Shown piece by piece: positions 1 through 6,703 of a DNA stretch of 13,819 bases. Numbering within the stretch: position 1 is the stretch's first letter; every line of letters starts with the position of its first letter. The position numbers and the translations under genes were made by a program. Source of the DNA: an uncultured Clostridia bacterium (GTDB taxonomy: Bacteria > Bacillota > Clostridia > TANB77 > CAG-508). Location: NCBI GenBank assembly GCA_944393275.1, contig CALXZQ010000023.1:1-13819 (forward strand). The letters are read 5' to 3'. Under the pieces are notes generated by a model, which saw only the letters and a list, made by a program, of their open reading frames with translations, was not told the DNA's origin and made no database searches.

Positions 1-18
1 ATATATTTCTATTAGATT

Positions 19-1857
19 TTACCCCACTTCATCATTACACTCCTCAAATTGACTATTATATAGTCCAGCATAGAATCCACCTTTTTTAAGTAATTCATCA
101 TGTGTTCCTTGCTCTACAATATCGCCATGATTCATTACTAGTATTAAATCAGCATTCTTTATTGTAGATAATCTATGAGCTATTATAAAGCTGGTTCTAC
201 CTTTCATTAAGTTATCCATTGCAGATTGAATTTGTTCTTCTGTTCTTGTATCTATTGAACTTGTTGCCTCATCTAATATTAGAATCTTAGGATCTGCTAA
301 AATAACCCTTGCAATTGTTAATAATTGTTTTTGACCAGCTGATACATTGCTTGTTTCTTCATTTAAAATAGCATTATATCCATTTGGCAATGTTTTAATG
401 AAATGGTGCACATGGGCTGATTTTGCTGCTTCTACAACTTCGCTATCTGTGGCATCTGGTTTTCCATATTTTATATTATCTTTTACTGTTCCACTAAATA
501 ACCAAGTATCTTGAAGAACCATACCAAATATTCTTCTTAAATCTCCTCTTTTAAAATCTTTTATATTATGTCCATCTAATAATATAGCCCCACTATTTAC
601 ATCATAGAATCTCATAAGTAGTTTTACCATTGTCGTTTTTCCTGCACCTGTAGGTCCAACTATTGCTATTTTTTGACCTTCTTTTATATCTGCTGAAAAA
701 TCATTTATTATTGTTTTTTCTGGATCATATCCAAAATTTACATGTTGGAATTTTACATTTCCTTTTATATTTTCTGTACTTACTGGATTTTCAGTATCTT
801 TAGTTTCTTCTGCTTCTTCTAAGAATTCGAATACTCTTTCTGCAGCAGCAATCATGGCTTGTATCATGCTAGAAACTTGAGCTATTTGTCCTATTGGCTG
901 TGTAAATTGTCTATTATATTGGATAAATGATTGTATATTTCCTACGGTAATTTTCCCTTGTATTGCTAGGTATCCACCTAATATTGAAACTCCAACATAT
1001 CCAACATTAGCTATAAAGTTCATTATTGGATGCATTAACCCTGATAAAAATTGAGATCTCCAAGCAGAACTATATAATACTTTATTTGCTTTTGAGAAAT
1101 TTTCTATAGCCTTATCTTCTCCATTAAATGCTTTTACAATTGTATGTCCTCCATAGATTTCTTCAACTTGACCATTTACATGTCCTAAATATTCTTGTTG
1201 TTTCTTAAAGTACTTCTGAGATTTTCCTACTATGATTCTTACAACCACTGTAGCAGTTGGTAATATAATTAGAGATACTAATGTCATTTCCCAACTTATT
1301 GAAAACATCATAATTAATATTCCTACTATTGTAAAAATTGATGATATGATTTGTGTTATACTTTGATTTAAGTTTTGTGATAAGGTATCTATATCGTTTG
1401 TTATTACAGATAAAACTTCTCCATTTGTTCTTTTATCAAAGTATTTCATAGGCAATTTACTTATTTTTCCTATTAAGTCATTTCTTATTTTAAACGTTAA
1501 TTTCTGAGCTATACTAGTCATTGTAAATCCTTGTATTAATGAGAATACTGCACTTATTATATATAATACTAATAGGCTCAATAATATTTGTGCTATTTTA
1601 CCAAAATCTATACCTGCTCCACCAGATAATTTGCTTACTATTCCATTAAAAATTTCTGTTGTTGCATTTCCAAGTATTTTAGGTCCAACAATTGAAAAAA
1701 CTGTACTTCCTATTGTAAACAATATTACAATTATTAATGCTAGTTTATATTTAGATAAATAATTTTTTATTAATTTTTTGGTAGTTCCTTTAAAATCTTT
1801 CGCTTTAGCTACTTGAACTCTTCCATCAGGTCTACCGTTTCCCATTGGTCCTGGCAT
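19..1857 (-). CDS. Heterodimeric ABC exporter subunit with the catalytically complete ATPase
   Basis: A 612-residue half-transporter, partner of the gene just upstream. It begins with a Gly/Pro-rich cytoplasmic stretch (MPGPMGNGRPDGR), common in the second subunit of clostridial exporter pairs. The membrane domain has six helices (about 35-330) and no large loop. The ATPase has Walker A GPTGAGKT (401-408), Q-loop Gln449, a deviant signature VSAGQ (505-509), Walker B ILILDE with catalytic Glu530, and switch His561 (IAHRLST). The complete Walker A/B/His set faces the partner's intact signature (consensus site), while this VSAGQ faces the partner's degenerate Walker B. That complementary pattern is known from BmrCD, LmrCD and TM287/288. 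The ATG is 8 nt after AAAGGAG. The stop lies 18 nt from the window edge, so the operon's end is not visible. Confidence 0.94.
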   Translation of the reverse strand: MPGPMGNGRPDGRVQVAKAKDFKGTTKKLIKNYLSKYKLALIIVILFTIGSTVFSIVGPKILGNATTEIFNGIVSKLSGGAGIDFGKIAQILLSLLVLYIISAVFSLIQGFTMTSIAQKLTFKIRNDLIGKISKLPMKYFDKRTNGEVLSVITNDIDTLSQNLNQSITQIISSIFTIVGILIMMFSISWEMTLVSLIILPTATVVVRIIVGKSQKYFKKQQEYLGHVNGQVEEIYGGHTIVKAFNGEDKAIENFSKANKVLYSSAWRSQFLSGLMHPIMNFIANVGYVGVSILGGYLAIQGKITVGNIQSFIQYNRQFTQPIGQIAQVSSMIQAMIAAAERVFEFLEEAEETKDTENPVSTENIKGNVKFQHVNFGYDPEKTIINDFSADIKEGQKIAIVGPTGAGKTTMVKLLMRFYDVNSGAILLDGHNIKDFKRGDLRRIFGMVLQDTWLFSGTVKDNIKYGKPDATDSEVVEAAKSAHVHHFIKTLPNGYNAILNEETSNVSAGQKQLLTIARVILADPKILILDEATSSIDTRTEEQIQSAMDNLMKGRTSFIIAHRLSTIKNADLILVMNHGDIVEQGTHDELLKKGGFYAGLYNSQFEECNDEVG

Positions 1858-1875
1858 GTCTTTCTCTCCTTTCTT

Positions 1876-4050
1876 TTAGTTATTCAATTCATCTTCTGAC
1901 AATTGAGATAAAGCAATTTGTCTATATGTTTCACAATTTTCCATAAGTTCTTTATGTGTTCCTTTACCTACTATTTTTCCTTCATCAAGAACTATTATCT
2001 GATCAGCATTTAATATAGTACTTATTCTTTGTGCTACTATAATTACAGTTTTATTTGCTGTTTTTTCTTTTAGTGCTTCTCTTAAATTTCTATCTGTCTT
2101 TAGATCTAATGCTGAAAAACTATCGTCAAATACAAATATTTCCGGATCTTTGGCAATGGCTCTAGCAATTGATAATCTTTGTTTTTGTCCTCCTGAGACA
2201 TTGCTTCCACCTTGAGCAATCTCTTCTTTATATTTTTTAGGCTTTGATTCAATAAATTCTGTAGCTTGTGCTATTCTTGCTGCTTCTATCATCTTTTCAT
2301 CTGATAGGTCAGGATTTCCATATTTTATATTTGATTCTATTGTTCCAAAGAATAATACACCTCTTTGTGGAACAAAACCTATTCTACTTCTTAAATCTTT
2401 TTGTGCTAGATCTTTTACATTTACTCCATCTATTAATAATTCTCCTCCTGTAACATCATAGAATCTAGGAATTAAATTTACTATTGTAGATTTTCCAGCA
2501 CCTGTACTTCCAATTATTGCAGTAGTTTTCCCTGGTTCTGCTGTAAAGGTAATATCTTCTATCATTTCCTTATCTGCATCAGGATATCTAAATGATACAT
2601 CTCTAAATTCAACATATCCTTTTTTACTTTCATCAATTGTTTTTAAGTTTTCACTGTCTTTTATAGAAGGATTACTTTCTATTACTTCCATTATACGTTT
2701 AGCTGAAACTTGTGCTCTTGGTAACATTATAGATATGATAGATATCATTAAGAAACTCATAACTATTTGCATTGTATATTGTATAAATGCCATCATATCT
2801 CCAACCTGCATAATTCCTTGGTCAACTGAATGACCTCCTGTCCATATGATTAATAACATTATTCCATTCATAACAAACATTATTGCAGGCATCATTATAC
2901 TCATTGCTCTATTTACAAATATGTTTGCTTTCATAAGGTCTTTATTAGATTCTTGGAATCTTTCTTCTTCTCTTCTTTCAGTATTAAATGCTCTTATTAC
3001 TGGAAGACCTGTTAATATTTCTCTTGATACTAAATTCAATTTATCTATAAGTTTTTGTAGTTTTTGGAATTTTGGCATAGATATAATGAACAAAGTTATA
3101 ACAATAAATAATATACATACTATTGCTAGGCCAATTATCCATGCCATTGATGTATTACCATTTCGAAGTACTCTTAGGAATCCTCCAATACCTATAATTG
3201 GTGCATATACAACAACTCTAAATAACATTGTTAGTAGCATTTGGATTTGTTGTACATCATTTGTTGTTCTTGTTATTAATGAGGCTGTAGAAAATTCATT
3301 AAATTCTTTTATAGAAAATGAAAGAACTTTTTCAAATACTTTCTCTCTTAATGTTTTTCCTAAAGCTGCTGCTACTCTTGAAGATAATAGCATAATAAGT
3401 ACTGCTGCTGTAAGTGTTATAGATGCTATACCAACCATTTGTAGACCTGTTTTTGCTATGTAATTAGATTGGATTTTATCTGTATCCATTCCTATATTTT
3501 TATACTCTTCTTTTACAGCTGCTATTGCAGATTGGGTAATTATACTGTCAGACATTTGAGATAGCTTTTCTTCCATTGCCTTTTTCATTGTATCTAGGTT
3601 CATCATTTGTCCTTGAGCTTCGGTCATACCTTCATTACTAGATAAAGCATATGTAATAGCCATTAATTTTCCCATACTAGAATCTAAATCTTCTTCTTGC
3701 TTTTTAGATAGTCCTTCTTTTTTTAGATATATATTTTGATTAGCCAGTTCAGGATATATTTCTACTTTCTCCTCATATTCTTCTTTGCTTAAAGTATCTT
3801 TTGATATCAATGTATATGAATTTAAAATTTCTTCTTTATCATCTGAAAGCAATAATATTTTTTCCATTTGACTTTCTCTTATTGCTTCAGGAGATTCAGT
3901 TTCTATTCCCCCTTGTTGTATTCCTACGTTTACAATCTTAGATGTATAATCAGGTAATGTTAAATCTGTTGATGCTTGAACACACAATAATATTATTATC
4001 ACAAGCAATGATACCCAAGTTTTTTTTAAGTTTTTTAGTATTCTTAGCAT
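1876..4050 (-). CDS. Heterodimeric ABC exporter subunit with degenerate catalytic residues and a large extracytoplasmic insert
   Basis: A 724-residue half-transporter with an N-terminal type IV exporter membrane domain and a C-terminal ATPase. TM1 (about 12-30) is followed by about 165 hydrophilic, acidic residues (about 35-200) before TM2 (about 203-223), an extracytoplasmic insert missing from the partner. Four further helices follow (to about 445). ATPase motifs: Walker A GSTGAGKS (514-521), Q-loop Gln562, an intact signature VSGGQ (618-622), and Walker B with Asp643 where the catalytic Glu normally sits. The switch histidine is Gln674 (VAQRIST). This subunit's Walker A/B therefore forms the degenerate site. 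The ATG is 7 nt after an AAGG ribosome site. It is paired with the gene 18 nt downstream. Substrates of such pairs are drugs, lipids or peptides; nothing here fixes which. No MarR-type regulator is adjacent. Confidence 0.93.
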   Translation of the reverse strand: MLRILKNLKKTWVSLLVIIILLCVQASTDLTLPDYTSKIVNVGIQQGGIETESPEAIRESQMEKILLLSDDKEEILNSYTLISKDTLSKEEYEEKVEIYPELANQNIYLKKEGLSKKQEEDLDSSMGKLMAITYALSSNEGMTEAQGQMMNLDTMKKAMEEKLSQMSDSIITQSAIAAVKEEYKNIGMDTDKIQSNYIAKTGLQMVGIASITLTAAVLIMLLSSRVAAALGKTLREKVFEKVLSFSIKEFNEFSTASLITRTTNDVQQIQMLLTMLFRVVVYAPIIGIGGFLRVLRNGNTSMAWIIGLAIVCILFIVITLFIISMPKFQKLQKLIDKLNLVSREILTGLPVIRAFNTERREEERFQESNKDLMKANIFVNRAMSIMMPAIMFVMNGIMLLIIWTGGHSVDQGIMQVGDMMAFIQYTMQIVMSFLMISIISIMLPRAQVSAKRIMEVIESNPSIKDSENLKTIDESKKGYVEFRDVSFRYPDADKEMIEDITFTAEPGKTTAIIGSTGAGKSTIVNLIPRFYDVTGGELLIDGVNVKDLAQKDLRSRIGFVPQRGVLFFGTIESNIKYGNPDLSDEKMIEAARIAQATEFIESKPKKYKEEIAQGGSNVSGGQKQRLSIARAIAKDPEIFVFDDSFSALDLKTDRNLREALKEKTANKTVIIVAQRISTILNADQIIVLDEGKIVGKGTHKELMENCETYRQIALSQLSEDELNN

Positions 4051-4069
4051 TTTTTTACCTTCTTTCTGT

Positions 4070-5044
4070 TTAAATTATTGTATATATAAATATTACTAAT
4101 ATTAGATAAAAAACGATCCAATATTTTTGTTTTACAAACATTGCAGCAAATTCTCTTATAAATGCTGCTGGTCTATAGTAAAATACTGTTTTTGATCCTA
4201 TTCCAGTTACTTTTAATTTAGAAAGTTTTGAATAATTCACTGCCCTATATATATGAAAATCGCTACTAACAACAGCTATTTGGGGATCTTTCTTTTTAAT
4301 ATCTTTAATCTTTTCTTTAGAAAACATTAAATTTTCATACGTATTTGTAGATTTATCTTCTAATATAATGCTTTGTTCTGGAATACCTTTTTCTATTAAG
4401 TATATTTTCATTGCTTCTGCTTCTGAGATTTTTTCATTACTACCTTTGCCTCCAGATGCTATAATAATGGCTTCTGGATTAATATTAAATAATTCTATTG
4501 CCTTATTTAATCTTTTATTTAATGTTCTACTAGGTCTTATTCCTTCTACTAATCCTGCTCCTAAAATTATTATAATATCATATTTTCCCTCTCTGGTAGT
4601 AACTCTATATATTAAGCTATTTAGTAAATAACTTATAAACATAATATCTATATAAAATATTAAGACATCAATCCAAAAGAATATTTTTTCCTGTCTTATA
4701 TCTGTCAATATTATTATCATTATAAATGTTATCCCTGCGAGAAAAGATAATAAGTCTGTTATATTATTCTTTCTTACCTTCTTTTTGGTAAAACTATTAT
4801 AAACTCCATTATACATAAACAAAATCGCAATAACATATGTGATATATTTAGATATATCTTTTACTAAATACACTATTGCACTTGATAATTCAATATTATT
4901 TACCTGCATATAAATTGGTAGGATAAATAATATTATAGAAAAGGTTAAAAGTATTCCGTTTATATAATTAGTTCTGTCCTTACTTGTTAAAACTAGCGTT
5001 AATATTAATAATATTAACGCTAGTATAAATAACGCTACAATCAT
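4070..5044 (-). CDS. Polytopic YdcF/ElyC/SanA-like DUF218 membrane protein
   Basis: A 324-residue protein. The N-terminal half is membrane, with hydrophobic segments at about 3-20, 28-47, 60-80, 97-114 and 121-146. A DUF218 domain follows (about 154-290): ILGAGL (160-165), SGGKGSNEKISEAEA (197-211), STNTYEN (232-238) and SDFHIYRA (261-268), all hallmarks of the YdcF/SanA/ElyC family. A final hydrophobic segment (about 308-324) ends the protein. Family members are linked to envelope integrity and lipid-carrier or peptidoglycan steps in E. coli (ElyC, SanA), but the biochemical activity is unsettled, so I give no substrate. The ATG is 6 nt after GGAG, and that site overlaps the galE stop, so translation should be coupled to galE. 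A perfect inverted repeat lies in codons 7-18. Confidence 0.88.
   Translation of the reverse strand: MIVALFILALILLILTLVLTSKDRTNYINGILLTFSIILFILPIYMQVNNIELSSAIVYLVKDISKYITYVIAILFMYNGVYNSFTKKKVRKNNITDLLSFLAGITFIMIIILTDIRQEKIFFWIDVLIFYIDIMFISYLLNSLIYRVTTREGKYDIIIILGAGLVEGIRPSRTLNKRLNKAIELFNINPEAIIIASGGKGSNEKISEAEAMKIYLIEKGIPEQSIILEDKSTNTYENLMFSKEKIKDIKKKDPQIAVVSSDFHIYRAVNYSKLSKLKVTGIGSKTVFYYRPAAFIREFAAMFVKQKYWIVFYLILVIFIYTII
4992..5024. repeat. Perfect 15-bp inverted repeat in the 5' coding region of the YdcF-like gene
   Basis: Arms 4992-5006 (actagcgttaatatt) and 5010-5024 are exact reverse complements around a 3-nt loop. The octamer taacgcta within the second arm (5015-5022) recurs directly at 5030-5037. 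In the mRNA the hairpin begins about 20 nt downstream of the first base of the start codon. No T-run follows on either strand, so it is not an intrinsic terminator. The segment encodes hydrophobic Leu/Ile/Ala codons, which may favour such symmetry by chance. Confidence 0.85.
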
Positions 5045-5053
5045 CTGCCTCTC

Positions 5054-6058
5054 CTATTTACTTTTTACTATATAGTTCCAAGAATCTTGACACATTTCTT
5101 TTAAATCTTTCTCTGCCACCCAGCCAAGCTCCTCTTTTGCTTTATCAACATTTGCATAACTTACTGCTATATCTCCTGGTCTTCTTCCAATTATTTCGTA
5201 TGGTACTTTTTGTCCAGTTGTTTCCATAAAAGTATTGACTAATTCCAATACACTATATCCTTTTCCTGTACCTAGATTATATATAAATATTCCATTTCCT
5301 TCTTTTTCTAATTTATCTAGAGCTTTAATATGTCCTTTTGCTAAATCAACAACATGTATAAAATCTCTTATACCTGTTCCATCTGGTGTTTCATAATCAT
5401 CTCCAAAGACATATAATTTTTCTAGTTGTCCACAAGCTACTCTTACTATATAAGGCATTAGATTTGTAGGAATACCTTTAGGATCTTCTCCTAAAAGTCC
5501 ACTTTCATGTGATCCTATTGGATTAAAATATCTTAATATTGCTATATCCCATTCATTATCTGATACATAAATATCTTTTAATATTTGCTCTATAAATATT
5601 TTTGTAGTTCCATAAGGATTTGTTGCAACTCCTGTAGGCATACTTTCTAAATATGGAATAGGGTTTTCTTCCCCATAAACTGTTGCAGAAGAACTAAATA
5701 CAAATTTTTTTACATTGTATTTTTTCATTACATCTAAAAGTACTAATACCCCTGAAACATTATTTATATAATAATCTATTGGCATTTTTACTGATTCTCC
5801 AACAGCTTTAAGTGATGCAAAGTTTAATACTGCTTCTATTTTATTTTCTTCAAAGACTTTTTCTAATTTTTCTCTATCTGCATAATCCATTTCATAGAAT
5901 TTAAAATCTTTTCCTGTAATCTTTCTAATATTATCTAGTGTTTCTGGTTTACTATTAGAAAAATTATCTATTATGATAACATCTTTCCCTACATTTAATA
6001 ATTCAACAACCGTGTGACTTCCTATATATCCAGCTCCTCCTGGTACCAAAACTGCCAT
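5054..6058 (-). CDS. galE: UDP-glucose 4-epimerase
   Basis: A 334-residue extended short-chain dehydrogenase that interconverts UDP-glucose and UDP-galactose using tightly bound NAD, in the cytoplasm. It has the dinucleotide motif GGAGYIGSH (7-15), NFASLKAVGES (79-89), catalytic Ser124 in FSSSATVYG, and Tyr149 and Lys153 in NPYGTTK, the same numbering as E. coli GalE. RYFNPIGSH (176-184), GTGIRDFIHV (227-236) and GRRPGD (291-296) complete the substrate-binding part. Position 6, just before the glycine motif, is proline where most homologues have Thr or Ser. Whether it also takes UDP-GlcNAc cannot be decided by eye. No galK or galT is nearby, so surface-glycan precursor supply is more likely than galactose catabolism. 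The ATG follows AAAGGAAG by about 7 nt. Confidence 0.95.
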   Translation of the reverse strand: MAVLVPGGAGYIGSHTVVELLNVGKDVIIIDNFSNSKPETLDNIRKITGKDFKFYEMDYADREKLEKVFEENKIEAVLNFASLKAVGESVKMPIDYYINNVSGVLVLLDVMKKYNVKKFVFSSSATVYGEENPIPYLESMPTGVATNPYGTTKIFIEQILKDIYVSDNEWDIAILRYFNPIGSHESGLLGEDPKGIPTNLMPYIVRVACGQLEKLYVFGDDYETPDGTGIRDFIHVVDLAKGHIKALDKLEKEGNGIFIYNLGTGKGYSVLELVNTFMETTGQKVPYEIIGRRPGDIAVSYANVDKAKEELGWVAEKDLKEMCQDSWNYIVKSK

Positions 6059-6088
6059 ATTATTTCTTCCTTTCTATATTTTTTCTTT

Positions 6089-6117
6089 ATTATATATTAA
6101 TTTTTTAAGTTTAACAA
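6089..6117 (-). promoter_or_regulatory. Candidate sigma-A promoter for galE
   Basis: In the 61-nt gap before galE the minus strand reads TTGTTA (6117-6112, four of six -35 bases), a 17-nt spacer, then a perfect TATAAT (6094-6089). Transcription would start near 6082, giving a leader of about 24 nt that keeps the AAAGGAAG ribosome site. No terminator hairpin precedes it, so read-through from the transglycosylase gene is also expected. Confidence 0.55.
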
Positions 6118-6119
6118 CT

Positions 6120-6686
6120 CTAATTATATAATTCTTTGTATATTTTATAGTCTCTTAGTATTTTTCTTACATAGTTATTTGTTTCTTTAAACGGTATATT
6201 TTCTGGGTTTGAGCCATCTTTTTCTAATACTCCTGTTTCAATCCATTTATCTACATTTCCGCTTCCCGCATTATATGCTGTAAGTGCTATTGTGGTGTTC
6301 TGATATTTTTCATATAATGTAGAAAAATATTTTGTCCCTAACATTATATTTTTTTCTTCATTATATAAATCTTCTTTTGAATTATATTCAATTTGCAATT
6401 TTCTTGCTGTATCTTCTGCGGTTTTATCCATTAGTTGCATTAAACCTATAGCGTTACTTTTTGAAACAACTTTTGAATTAAAATTACTTTCAGCTTTTAT
6501 TATTGCAAATATTAGCAATGGATCTACATTATACTCTGATGCATATTTATATACATATTCGTCATACTCTATTGGATATATTATATACATTATTTTATTT
6601 TTAATATAGGGAAATATTAAAATCAATATAACTAATATACAAATAATTACTAAAAAGAATATTTTTTTCTTTTGTTTAGACTGCAA
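6120..6686 (-). CDS. Membrane-anchored lytic transglycosylase (SLT domain)
   Basis: A 188-residue protein with a lysine-rich N-terminus, one hydrophobic segment (about 9-28) acting as membrane anchor or uncleaved signal, and an extracytoplasmic SLT goose-lysozyme-like domain (about 42-180). Such enzymes cleave the MurNAc-GlcNAc bond of peptidoglycan with formation of 1,6-anhydroMurNAc. Motifs are Glu66 in IIKAESNFN (catalytic acid/base), AIGLMQLM (79-86) and TAYNAGSGNV (136-145). There is no LysM or other wall-binding domain, making it a minimal form common in clostridia. The start is TTG at 6686, 9 nt after AAAGGAG; later in-frame ATGs would remove the anchor. It begins 17 nt after the polA stop, so it is probably co-transcribed with polA. 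Its role could be wall turnover or remodelling. Confidence 0.9.
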   Translation of the reverse strand: MQSKQKKKIFFLVIICILVILILIFPYIKNKIMYIIYPIEYDEYVYKYASEYNVDPLLIFAIIKAESNFNSKVVSKSNAIGLMQLMDKTAEDTARKLQIEYNSKEDLYNEEKNIMLGTKYFSTLYEKYQNTTIALTAYNAGSGNVDKWIETGVLEKDGSNPENIPFKETNNYVRKILRDYKIYKELYN

Positions 6687-6695
6687 TCTTCTTCT

Positions 6696-6702
6696 CTCCT
6701 TT
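6696..6702 (-). promoter_or_regulatory. Ribosome binding site for the TTG start of the transglycosylase
   Basis: AAAGGAG on the minus strand begins one base after the polA TAA stop and lies 9 nt before TTG at 6686. This near-consensus site supports a non-ATG start. Confidence 0.75.
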
Positions 6703-6703
6703 A

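Noticed and set aside
2846..3463. A 205-codon open frame on the plus strand opposite the large ABC subunit
   Set aside because: It is antisense to the membrane domain of a clearly conserved gene. Its hydrophobic, Asn/Ile/Ser-rich translation is what antisense of AT-rich membrane-helix codons produces, and no ribosome site precedes it.
4096..4105. Palindrome ctaatattag near the 3' end of the YdcF-like gene
   Set aside because: Only 10 bp and AT-rich; such palindromes are expected by chance at this base composition.
4992..5024. Intrinsic terminator at the perfect inverted repeat
   Set aside because: No T-run follows on either strand, the stem is AT-rich, and it lies inside a coding region.
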